Shown: positions 1 to 6,183 of the stretch, piece after piece
How the letters are laid out: each line of letters begins with the position of its first letter
Position numbering within the stretch: position 1 is the first letter of the stretch
From: Micromonosporaceae bacterium
GTDB lineage: Bacteria > Actinomycetota > Actinomycetes > Mycobacteriales > Micromonosporaceae
Length of the DNA stretch: 8,321 nucleotides
Direction: 5' to 3'
Assembly (NCBI GenBank): GCA_003543035.1
Contig: DPJL01000364.1
Coordinates: 1 to 8,321 of the forward strand
Program-made: the position numbers and the translations under genes
The notes under the pieces: generated by a model
Told to the model about the DNA's origin: nothing
Seen by the model: only the letters and a program-made list of their open reading frames with translations
Database searches by the model: none

Positions 1-108
1 GAGCAGAAGGAGAAGCTCCGGTCGGCCCTGGCGGGCGAAGGGTCTGTCCAGGCCGGCGACGAGCAGGCACAGGACGCGGGCGAAGGCGACGACAAGCCGG
101 TGCGTTAG
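1..108 (+). CDS. C-terminal end of an unrecognised protein (5' partial)
   Basis: Frame 1 is open from the window edge to a TAG at 106-108 and encodes 35 residues beginning EQKEKLRSALAGEG. The tail is highly charged and rich in Glu, Gln, Asp and Gly, with no hydrophobic segment, and looks like a disordered C-terminal extension. Codon choice is GC-rich at third positions, as expected of a real actinobacterial gene. I do not recognise the family, and the tail alone gives no function. Its last codons overlap the likely 5' edge of the cobalamin riboswitch, so transcripts of this gene may read into the B12 operon or the riboswitch may be transcribed from within it. Confidence 0.6.
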   Translation, partial: EQKEKLRSALAGEGSVQAGDEQAQDAGEGDDKPVR

Positions 109-210
109 CGTGACGGTGACCGTTGAGCAGCGAAGCCGGTGTGATCCCGGCGCTGTCCCGCAACTGTGATGCCCCGACAAGGGCGAGCCAGGTCGCCTGC
201 CGAGCGGTCC
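96..210 (+). ncRNA. Cobalamin (B12) riboswitch aptamer
   Basis: The conserved core is readable: GAAgCCGGTG at 132-141, the P5-type hairpin 135-139/147-151 (GCCGG/CCGGC), the CCCGCAACTGT block at 157-167, a small hairpin 171-174/181-184, and the B12 box AGCCAGGTCGCCTGCC at 186-201. A short P3-like hairpin can form at 112-116/120-124. The GGTG at 99-102 fits the usual 5' conserved block, which would make the aptamer overlap the stop codon of the upstream gene. The exact 5' edge and the P1 helix are uncertain. Aptamers of this class bind adenosyl- or methylcobalamin and normally lower expression of corrinoid uptake or synthesis genes, which matches the importer genes directly downstream. Confidence 0.93.
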
Positions 211-252
211 CCCATTGATTGAGCGCCCTCGCGGAAGGGCGAAGGAGGACCG
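205..252 (+). promoter_or_regulatory. Candidate riboswitch expression platform that sequesters the btuF ribosome binding site
   Basis: Bases 205-213 (CGGTCCCCC) can pair with 244-252 (GGAGGACCG) in 8 of 9 positions; the only mismatch is C211 with A246. This buries the GGAGG of the Shine-Dalgarno of the first B12 gene. A hairpin at 224-229/236-241 with a six-base loop nests inside the helix. The strand at 205-209 can alternatively pair with GACCG at 118-122, which belongs to the P3-like hairpin of the aptamer. This suggests that ligand binding frees 205-213 to close the ribosome site. The base pairing is seen in the sequence; the switching logic is inferred. No U-rich terminator tail follows, so translational control is favoured. 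Confidence 0.55.
242..249 (+). promoter_or_regulatory. Strong Shine-Dalgarno that decides the btuF start
   Basis: AAGGAGGA at 242-249 lies five bases before ATG 255-257. It makes 255 the start rather than the upstream in-frame TTG at 219, which would put the ribosome site inside the coding region and add twelve residues in front of a normal lipoprotein signal. Confidence 0.88.
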
Positions 253-254
253 AG

Positions 255-1115
255 ATGAGAAGACGTCTGCTCGCCACCCTGGCTATCGCATTACTGGCTT
301 CCGGCTGTGGCACAACCACTCCTGAGCAGCAGCCGGCGAGTGCTCAGGGCGCACAGAAGATTGTTTCGCTCTCGCCAAGTGCCACCGAGATGCTCTTCGC
401 GATCGGCGCGGGTAAGCAGGTGGTCGCGGTCGACGAGTATTCGAACTATCCGCCGCAGGCACCCAAGACAGACCTCTCCGGCTTCACGCCGAATGCCGAG
501 GCGATAGCGGCGAAGAGCCCCGACCTGGTGGTCCTCAGTGCTGATACCAAAGGCATCAAGGCACAGCTGGAGACGTTGAAGATCCCCGTCTACATCACCG
601 GCGACGCCAAGACGATCGACGACACCTATGCGCAGATCGCTGAGCTGGGCAAACGGACCGGCCACAGCAGCGAGGCCGAGGCGCTCAACAAGCAGCTCAA
701 GGATGACCTCGCGAAGCTGGTGAAGGACCTGCCTAAGCGCGAGAAGCCTCTGACGTACTTCTATGAGTTGGATCCAGTGCTGTATACGGCCACCTCGAAG
801 ACCTTCATCGGCTCGCTGTTCACGATGGCTGGTTTGGTCAACGTCGCCGATGCGGCGGACACCGCCGGGACGGGGTATCCGCAGCTCACCGCCGAAGCGC
901 TGATCAAGTCCAACCCAGACATGATCTTCCTCGCGGACACGATCATGGGTGAGACACCGGACAAGGTCAAGGCCCGGGCCGGATGGAACACGATCAACGC
1001 CGTGAGCAAGGGCAACGTCGTCGCGCTTGACTCGGACATCGCGTCCCGCTGGGGCCCGCGAGTGGTTGACCTCATGCGCGCCATCGTTGACGCGGTAGCC
1101 AAAGCACAGGCGTGA
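255..1115 (+). CDS. btuF: Cobalamin ABC transporter substrate-binding lipoprotein (BtuF-like)
   Basis: A 286-residue extracytoplasmic binding protein that should capture cobalamin or another corrinoid and deliver it to the permease. A lipoprotein signal peptide is clear: MRRR, a hydrophobic stretch, then the lipobox LASGC with lipidated Cys18. The mature part has the class III binding-protein hallmarks: SLSPSATEMLFAIGAG at 38-53, DEYSNYP at 60-66, NAEAIAAKSPDLVV in the N-lobe (Glu82) and LTAEALIKSNPDMIF in the C-lobe (Glu214). These two Glu lie where E. coli BtuF uses Glu to dock onto arginines of BtuC. RWGPRVVD lies at 265-272. A helical backbone of about 25 residues (128-160) links the lobes. 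Length is normal for the family. The B12 riboswitch upstream is the main reason for choosing cobalamin over ferric siderophores, which related proteins bind. The stop overlaps the next start (GTGA). Confidence 0.92.
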   Translation: MRRRLLATLAIALLASGCGTTTPEQQPASAQGAQKIVSLSPSATEMLFAIGAGKQVVAVDEYSNYPPQAPKTDLSGFTPNAEAIAAKSPDLVVLSADTKGIKAQLETLKIPVYITGDAKTIDDTYAQIAELGKRTGHSSEAEALNKQLKDDLAKLVKDLPKREKPLTYFYELDPVLYTATSKTFIGSLFTMAGLVNVADAADTAGTGYPQLTAEALIKSNPDMIFLADTIMGETPDKVKARAGWNTINAVSKGNVVALDSDIASRWGPRVVDLMRAIVDAVAKAQA

Positions 1116-2086
1116 CGCCCGCCCGGCTGAGCCGCCTCTGGCTGGTGACAGGGGTGATCGCGGTGGCGATCGCCTTTGTCCTCGGCCTGGCAGTGGGCCC
1201 GGTGACAGTGCCGTTCAACGAGGTCATCGCCGCGCTGACCGGCCGCGGAGACGAGCGGGAAGTCGCCATCATCACCCAGATCCGGCTGCCCAGAGTCCTG
1301 TTAGGGCTGATGGTCGGAGCGATGCTGGCCCTGGCCGGTGGCTGCTTCCAGGGCGTCTTTCGAAACCCGCTGGCCGATCCCTATCTGCTGGGCGTCGCGG
1401 CCGGGGCGGGTCTCGGTGCCACCTCTGCCATCGCCATGCGGGCTGACCAGTCCATAGTCCCGATCGCCGCCTTCTTCGGCGCGGTGACCGCGGTGATCGC
1501 CACATATGTCCTGGGCCAGGGTAAGAATCTCATTCTGGCCGGGGTCGCGGTGTCCGCGTTTCTCACCGCGATCCAGACGTACCTGTTGCAGCGCAACGTG
1601 GACACGATCCGAGAGGTCTACTCGTGGCTGCTCGGAAGGCTCGCCACGAACGGCTATCACGAGGTGAAGCTGTTGCTGCCGTATGCACTCGTGACTTCGC
1701 TTATTGTTCTGGTGCTGCGGCGTGAGCTTGATGTGCTCAGCGTCGGCGATGCCGAGGCGGCGAGTCTCGGCCTGCATCCGCAGCGCTCCCGGTTGATTCT
1801 GTTGGGTGCCGCGGCACTCGGGACGGCTGCCGCCGTCGCCGTCTCTGGGCTGATCGGTTTCGTGGGAATCGTTGTGCCGCATATCGTCCGGTTGCTCGTC
1901 GGCGGCTCGTACCGGCAGATCCTGCCCCTGTCCCTACTCTTCGGCGCGGCCTTCCTTGCGCTCGCCGACCTGGCGGCCCGCACGATGATCGCACCAGGCG
2001 AGCTGCCGATCGGCGTGGTCACCGCCTTCTTTGGGGCACCTTTCTTCGTCCTCGTGCTGCGCACGACCAGGGCGGTGAGTTTGTAG
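1112..2086 (+). CDS. btuC: Cobalamin ABC transporter permease (BtuC/FecCD family)
   Basis: A 324-residue polytopic membrane protein of the FecCD family, forming as a homodimer the channel of a type II importer. Family signatures are intact: RLPRVLLGLMVGAMLALAGG at 58-77, followed by the NPLADPYLLGV segment at 85-95; GFVGIVVPHIVRLLVGG at 249-265, next to the loop that contacts the ATPase; and ELPIGVVTAFFGAPFF at 297-312. About nine or ten hydrophobic segments can be counted. Arg58/Arg61 are candidates for the salt bridge with the binding protein. The GTG start at 1112 overlaps the btuF stop by four bases, so translation is probably coupled. Assignment to B12 rests on the riboswitch and the neighbours, because FecCD permeases for haem and siderophores look alike. 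Confidence 0.93.
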   Translation: MTPARLSRLWLVTGVIAVAIAFVLGLAVGPVTVPFNEVIAALTGRGDEREVAIITQIRLPRVLLGLMVGAMLALAGGCFQGVFRNPLADPYLLGVAAGAGLGATSAIAMRADQSIVPIAAFFGAVTAVIATYVLGQGKNLILAGVAVSAFLTAIQTYLLQRNVDTIREVYSWLLGRLATNGYHEVKLLLPYALVTSLIVLVLRRELDVLSVGDAEAASLGLHPQRSRLILLGAAALGTAAAVAVSGLIGFVGIVVPHIVRLLVGGSYRQILPLSLLFGAAFLALADLAARTMIAPGELPIGVVTAFFGAPFFVLVLRTTRAVSL

Positions 2087-2851
2087 ATGCTCAGCGTGGG
2101 CTCACTCAAGGTCACCCTCGACGGCACCGAAATCCTGCACGGCATTGATCTCGACGTCGCGGGCGGCGAGTGGGTCACCGTGATCGGCCCGAACGGCGCC
2201 GGCAAGTCGACGATGTTGCGCGCCATCGGTGGGTCCTTGCCATTCTCAGGATCAATTTCCATCGGGGGTACCGAAACCAGCGCGCTCCCCCGCCGTAAAA
2301 GAGCCCAGCTCGTGGCCACTGTCGCACAGCAGCCGGTGGTCCCGCCCGGGATGCGCGTCTTCGACTATGTCCTGTTAGGACGGACTCCGTACATTCCTCC
2401 GCTCGGGCGGGAGTCCGCGGGGGATGTGGCGATCGCGGAGCAGCGGCTGCGCGAGTTGGATCTGGTGAGGTTTGCGGATCGCAGGCTGGAGACGCTTTCG
2501 GGGGGCGAGCGGCAACGGGTCTTCCTGGCCAGGGCCCTTACCCAAGATGCACCCCTGTTGCTGCTCGACGAGCCGACGTCAGCACTCGACATCGGACACC
2601 AGCAGGAAGTACTCGAGCTGGTGGATGCGATGCGGCGCGAGCACGGATTGACCGTGCTCGCCACGATGCACGATTTGTCGATCGCCGGAGAGTACGCCGA
2701 CCGGCTCGCATTGCTCACAGATGGGCAGGTCGCCGTGGTCGGTCGGCCCGCGGAGGTGCTCACTGAGGAGCTTCTCCGCGAACACTATGGCGCCCGGGTT
2801 CGGGTCATCGACGGCGACTACGGCCCGATCGTCGTCCCGGTCCGCACCTGA
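2087..2851 (+). CDS. btuD: Cobalamin ABC transporter ATP-binding protein (BtuD-like)
   Basis: A 254-residue cytoplasmic ATPase that powers the importer. All nucleotide-binding motifs are complete: Walker A GPNGAGKST at 34-42, Q-loop around Gln81-82, signature LSGGERQRV at 137-145, Walker B LLLLDEP at 157-163 with catalytic Glu162, D-loop SALD at 165-168, and switch His195 in ATMHD. The roughly 55 residues after the H-loop match the short tail of FecE/BtuD-type ATPases. The ATG directly follows the btuC TAG with no gap. GGTGAG at 2074-2079, inside btuC, is the likely ribosome site, so the three genes form one operon. The gene ends at the left arm of a long palindrome that separates it from a converging gene. 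Confidence 0.94.
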   Translation: MLSVGSLKVTLDGTEILHGIDLDVAGGEWVTVIGPNGAGKSTMLRAIGGSLPFSGSISIGGTETSALPRRKRAQLVATVAQQPVVPPGMRVFDYVLLGRTPYIPPLGRESAGDVAIAEQRLRELDLVRFADRRLETLSGGERQRVFLARALTQDAPLLLLDEPTSALDIGHQQEVLELVDAMRREHGLTVLATMHDLSIAGEYADRLALLTDGQVAVVGRPAEVLTEELLREHYGARVRVIDGDYGPIVVPVRT

Positions 2852-2934
2852 CCCTTTGAGCGCGTCGATCATGACGTTTGGAGTAGCGACACGCCGTCCA
2901 TCAGGAACTTAAGTTCATGATCAACGCGAAAGGG
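2852..2934. repeat. Long imperfect palindrome between convergent genes (REP-like element, possible bidirectional terminator)
   Basis: The left arm runs 2852-2878 and the right arm 2911-2934. Pairing is 2852-2857 with 2929-2934 (CCCTTT/AAAGGG), a three-base bulge GAG at 2858-2860, then 2861-2865 with 2924-2928 (CGCGT/ACGCG), one mismatch, then 2867-2874 with 2915-2922 (GATCATGA/TCATGATC), two mismatches and two more pairs: 21 paired positions. The central 32 bases include AGCGACACGCCGTC. The right arm supplies the TGA stop (2921-2923) and last codons of the minus-strand gene. No T-tract flanks it, so simple rho-independent termination is not proven. The TTGATCATGAA-type arms recall a dispersed intergenic repeat of Micromonosporaceae, a resemblance from memory that needs a genome search. 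Confidence 0.75.
2905..2916. repeat. Perfect 12-bp palindrome GAACTTAAGTTC
   Basis: GAACTTAAGTTC is its own reverse complement and sits at the inner edge of the right arm of the larger palindrome, competing with it for pairing. It could be a small protein-binding site or simply part of the repeat unit. No promoter is evident beside it and both flanking genes converge on it, so a regulatory role is doubtful. Confidence 0.5.
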
Positions 2935-4189
2935 CCCGGGAGGCGTCGATGGCTTTGTCCACGTCGGCCTCGGTGGTTACGATGCTCGCTCCAAATCGGA
3001 CATAGGGCTGGTCGTAGGGCGAAACGCTGGCGTGGATACCGCTCGAACGCAGGTCGGCCACCACGTTCGCCGGATTCTTGTCGCCGAACGCCGTGCACAC
3101 GATTCCGGCGGAGACGTCGGGTGAGCGTGGGGTGATCAGCCGGATTGTCTTGGTACCAGCCAAACCCTCCTTGAGCCGGCCGTTGAGCTCATGGATCCGG
3201 GCCGCGATCCGATCCCGGCCTATGTTGCGGTGGAAGGTAAACGCCTCACTCAGCGCCCACTGATGCTCGAAGTCCTTGTAGCCGCCGGGTGAGGAAGACG
3301 GCCCGCGGTTGTCGAAGTCGAAGGTCGGAATGGCCTGGTTGAACTGCGCCCACGCGGCGGGCTTGCCCCAGATCAGGCCGGTTCCGCGCGGCCCGAAGAG
3401 CCATTTGTGGCAGCCGGAGATGAAGAAGTCGCAGCCCAACTGGTCGGGCCCGGCGTCCTCGGCGCCGAATCCGTGTACGGCGTCCAAACACAACAGTGCG
3501 CGACCGCTGATGGCGTCAGCGATCTGGCGTACCGGAAGCTTCACCCCTGTCCCCGAATGCACCCAGGTGATCGCTATGACCTTGGTGGCCGGGCTGAGTG
3601 CTTTGGTGAGGTTACTGACGATCTCGTCCACGCTGGCCGTTGCCGGGTCGGCGTAGAGGCGAACCCGCCTGACCGTCACGCCATCGCGAGCCGCCCGAAG
3701 GCGAAGCGCCTCATGTGTGGCATAGAAATCATGCTCGGTGGTAAGGACTTCGTCGCCGGCCTTGAGCTGAAGACCGTTGTAGACCAGGCCAAGGCCCATG
3801 GTCGTGGAGTCGGTGAAGCAGAGCTCGCCGACTCGCACGCCGAGATAGCCGGCCGCCCCCATCCGGATCGCTTCGTAGTAGCGCATTTCGTTGCTGTGTA
3901 AGTAATGGACCGGGTTGTGGTCGAAGCCCGCCCGATGCGTGGCGATCGCGTCGCGGACGGGGGCCGGTGGGCTGGCGAAGACGAAGGCGGCGAAGTGTGA
4001 CACCGCCGGGTCGAGCGCGAACTGTGCCCGCACATTGGCCCAGTCTTTCGGATCCAGCGGCGGCGCCTGAGCAAGGCTGGGCTGTGGGGCGGATGTCCCG
4101 GGGTCCGTGGTCGAATCGCAGGCGGCGAGGGCACCCAGGGCGATCGCCCCGCCAAGCAGCCCCCGCCTGCTAAGAGAGGTGTTCCGCAT
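2921..4189 (-). CDS. Exported PLP-dependent class-V aminotransferase-like enzyme with Tat lipoprotein signal
   Basis: A 422-residue fold-type I PLP enzyme of the class-V aminotransferase group, whose relatives include cysteine desulfurases and isopenicillin-N epimerase-like proteins. Numbered from the ATG at 4189, the N-terminus has a twin-arginine motif SRRGLL (Arg8-Arg9), a hydrophobic stretch and the lipobox ALAAC with Cys24, so the folded enzyme should be exported by Tat and lipid-anchored outside the membrane. The catalytic core is present: HDFYATHEAL, which fits the cofactor-stacking region (around 153-162), LCLDAVHGFG with cofactor Asp236, and SGCHKWLFGPRGTG with Schiff-base Lys262. 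The substrate is unknown. A GTG at 4204 would add MVLLI and spoil the short charged n-region, so ATG is preferred; neither has a clear Shine-Dalgarno. It lies 26 bases after the helicase stop on the same strand, implying co-transcription. An in-frame TTA Leu codon is at 3899-3901. Confidence 0.88.
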   Translation of the reverse strand: MRNTSLSRRGLLGGAIALGALAACDSTTDPGTSAPQPSLAQAPPLDPKDWANVRAQFALDPAVSHFAAFVFASPPAPVRDAIATHRAGFDHNPVHYLHSNEMRYYEAIRMGAAGYLGVRVGELCFTDSTTMGLGLVYNGLQLKAGDEVLTTEHDFYATHEALRLRAARDGVTVRRVRLYADPATASVDEIVSNLTKALSPATKVIAITWVHSGTGVKLPVRQIADAISGRALLCLDAVHGFGAEDAGPDQLGCDFFISGCHKWLFGPRGTGLIWGKPAAWAQFNQAIPTFDFDNRGPSSSPGGYKDFEHQWALSEAFTFHRNIGRDRIAARIHELNGRLKEGLAGTKTIRLITPRSPDVSAGIVCTAFGDKNPANVVADLRSSGIHASVSPYDQPYVRFGASIVTTEADVDKAIDASRALSR

Positions 4190-4215
4190 AATCAATAAGA
4201 CCACGCGAATGCCCG

Positions 4216-6108
4216 TCAGGTTGTCAGGGCGGCTGGCAACTCCTTGGTGTACAACACGGTAAGACTGGTCACGGCCCGGGTGAGAGCCACGTAGAGCATG
4301 TTCAGTCCCTTGGTTTCGGCGGCGACGATGTCAGCCGGTTCGAAGACCAGTACATGGTCATATTCAAGACCTTTAACCATGCTGACTGGTACCACGTCAA
4401 GCCGCGGGTCATCCGGAACCTTGGCGTTGATCCGGTCGAGGGCCGCATCCGGGACGATGACACCCACCGATCCCTCTCGGGCCAATAGCTCGCTCACCGC
4501 TTGCATGACGTCCCCGGATTCACGCACCTCCAGCCACCCGTCGCGGCGCAGTGATTTGGCCGGTGGCACGGACACCCCGAGCGAGGGCAGCAATCTGTTC
4601 GCCACTTCGACTACGGCTTCGGGTACCCGGAATCCGGTGCTCAACGGGATCACCCGCCCGTCGGCCTTGTCCAGGTGGACCAGCGTGTCCTTCCAGTCGC
4701 GAGCCGCCCACGGCGAAGTCCCCTGCGCCAGATCCCCAAGCACCGTAAGCGAACCGTGCCCACTGCGCCTTGCCAGAGCGCGAGCCTGCATCGGGGAAAG
4801 GTCCTGGGCCTCGTCGATCACAATGTGCCCGAAGCTCGGCGTCCGGTCGAGCAGCCCGGCCACCTCGTCGATGAGCACAGCGTCGGCCGCCGTCCACTTC
4901 GGAGACTTGGCCCGCTGCAGCTTCTCCCATCCGGCGGGCGGCTCGGCCAGAAACTCGGCCACCACCTTTTCCGCCTTGACAATCGGCCAACTGTGATCGA
5001 GGAACGCCAGCACCGGCTTGGATCGCGCGACCTTACGCAGCCACGCGTCGGATGGCGACTCGGCTCGGTGTGCTTCGGCTTGGCGCTGTAGGAGAGCCAC
5101 CACTCGGGCTTGAAGTCGTTCGCGCCCAACGAGATACGGCGGTTCTTCCCGCCTCACGTCGTCGATGAGTCGGCGCAGTACGCCCTCGTCGATGCGCCAG
5201 CGATACGACCCGTCGGAAAGCACGATCGGCCCGGGGGGTCGCTGAATCCTTGCCCAGAGCGCCTTTCGCAACTCCCCGGCCATCCGCGGATCGTGCTTGA
5301 GCGCCGCAACTTCGCTATCTTCCGTAGCTCGCACCGGAACGTGAGTCAATAGATCGTCCATTGTGGACTGTTCCACCTCGACCTCGCCGAGCGCCGGCAG
5401 CACGTCGGAGATGTAGCGCAGGAAAGCCCGGTTGGGGCCGACGATCAACACCCCGGATCGGCGCAGCCGCTCGCGGTGCAGATAGAGCAGATAGGCCGCG
5501 CGGTGCAGGCCAACCGCAGTCTTTCCGGTACCCGGAGCACCTTGCACGCAAATGGTTTCGTCCAACTCGGCGCGCACGAGCTCGTCCTGCTCGGGCTGAA
5601 TCGTGGCAACGATGTCGCGCATCGGGCCCACGCGGGGCCGTTCGATTTCGGCGGTCAGGATGGCCGAGTCGGTGCCCAACTCCTCGCCGAGGTTCAGGTG
5701 CTCATCCTCGAAGCTGGTCAACTCGCCGCGGGAGAAGCCGAACCGGCGGCGCGTCTGCACCTCCTGCGGATCCTTCGCGCTCGCCTGGTAGAACTTGCGC
5801 GACAGTGGGGCGCGCCAATCCAGTACCAAGGGATCGCCTGCGGCATTGGTCACGTGCCGTCGCCCGATGTGGAACACCTCGTGCTGAGGTGGGTCGAGGG
5901 TGAGTTTGCCGAAGAACAGTGGGGTATCCGGGTTGTCGGCGAGTTCCTTGATGCGCTGAGCCATTTGGCGGCCCAGGGTTTCGGCGGAGTAGGCGTCTCC
6001 GGCAACCTGGTCGCCGACGGAGAAGAGAACCTCGGCCCGGTCGCGCATGGCCTTCAACGCGGCTCGGGAGGTCGATAGGTGGACGCGTTCCAGCTCAAGG
6101 TCAGACAT
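4216..6108 (-). CDS. helD: HelD-type RNA polymerase-associated superfamily 1 helicase/ATPase
   Basis: A 630-residue UvrD/Rep-like protein of the HelD family. HelD proteins bind RNA polymerase, insert arms into its channels and use ATP to release stalled complexes; some actinobacterial members lower rifampicin sensitivity. The N-terminal part has a helical segment (1-55) and the HelD-type DWRAP at 97-101 followed by FYQAS and DPQEVQTRRR. Motor motifs are intact: Walker A GAPGTGKT at 190-197, IDEAQD at 431-436, LGDLAQGT at 457-464, TGFRVP at 491-496, VKGLEYDHVLVF at 578-589 and LYVALTRA at 605-612. It is shorter than the roughly 740-770 residue HelD proteins of Mycobacterium and Bacillus, so an arm or the central insertion (about 250-425) may be reduced. 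ATG 6108 is the first credible start; AAGGACGGGG lies upstream but spaced far. It is divergent from the HTH regulator. Confidence 0.9.
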   Translation of the reverse strand: MSDLELERVHLSTSRAALKAMRDRAEVLFSVGDQVAGDAYSAETLGRQMAQRIKELADNPDTPLFFGKLTLDPPQHEVFHIGRRHVTNAAGDPLVLDWRAPLSRKFYQASAKDPQEVQTRRRFGFSRGELTSFEDEHLNLGEELGTDSAILTAEIERPRVGPMRDIVATIQPEQDELVRAELDETICVQGAPGTGKTAVGLHRAAYLLYLHRERLRRSGVLIVGPNRAFLRYISDVLPALGEVEVEQSTMDDLLTHVPVRATEDSEVAALKHDPRMAGELRKALWARIQRPPGPIVLSDGSYRWRIDEGVLRRLIDDVRREEPPYLVGRERLQARVVALLQRQAEAHRAESPSDAWLRKVARSKPVLAFLDHSWPIVKAEKVVAEFLAEPPAGWEKLQRAKSPKWTAADAVLIDEVAGLLDRTPSFGHIVIDEAQDLSPMQARALARRSGHGSLTVLGDLAQGTSPWAARDWKDTLVHLDKADGRVIPLSTGFRVPEAVVEVANRLLPSLGVSVPPAKSLRRDGWLEVRESGDVMQAVSELLAREGSVGVIVPDAALDRINAKVPDDPRLDVVPVSMVKGLEYDHVLVFEPADIVAAETKGLNMLYVALTRAVTSLTVLYTKELPAALTT

Positions 6109-6183
6109 GCAGAAGCCCCGTCCTTAGTGCGAAGCGACCATGTTAGTCGTCCTGCTGGAAGTTGCACGTGGTTTTCTTTAGGC
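6109..6183. promoter_or_regulatory. Divergent promoter region between helD and the HTH regulator
   Basis: These 75 bases must hold promoters in both directions. On the minus strand TAACAT (6140-6145) is a fair -10 hexamer about 30 bases before the helD ATG, but I see no good -35. On the plus strand no convincing -10 precedes GTG 6184. CACGTG at 6165-6170 is a small palindrome. No copy of the TACTTCGAAGTA operator found downstream is present here, so the regulator does not obviously bind this region. Confidence 0.35.

Noticed and set aside
219..254. In-frame TTG at 219 as the btuF start
   Set aside because: It would precede the perfect Shine-Dalgarno at 242-249 and add twelve residues before a standard lipoprotein signal peptide.
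1657..2319. 220-residue minus-strand open frame across the btuC/btuD junction
   Set aside because: The composition (Arg, Pro, Ser and Thr rich) is typical of a reverse-strand shadow and it crosses two well-supported genes.
255..2851. Ferric siderophore or haem importer instead of B12
   Set aside because: Families overlap, but the cobalamin riboswitch directly upstream makes a corrinoid substrate much more likely.
5476..6078. 200-residue plus-strand open frame opposite helD
   Set aside because: It is a high-GC antisense shadow of a gene whose motifs are all intact; no ribosome site or recognisable domain.
6109..6130. Rifampicin-associated element upstream of helD
   Set aside because: GGGGCTT is present on the minus strand but the following bases (CTGCATG) do not complete the inverted repeat as I remember it, so it is probably chance.
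6135..6149. CGAC/GTCG dyad in the divergent region as a second operator
   Set aside because: The arms are only four bases, the centre does not pair, and it is unrelated to the palindrome at 6770-6805.
6079..6183. Upstream extension of the HTH regulator from ATG 6079
   Set aside because: The extension lies antisense to the helD N-terminus and the divergent promoter region, and its residues do not resemble the regulator family.
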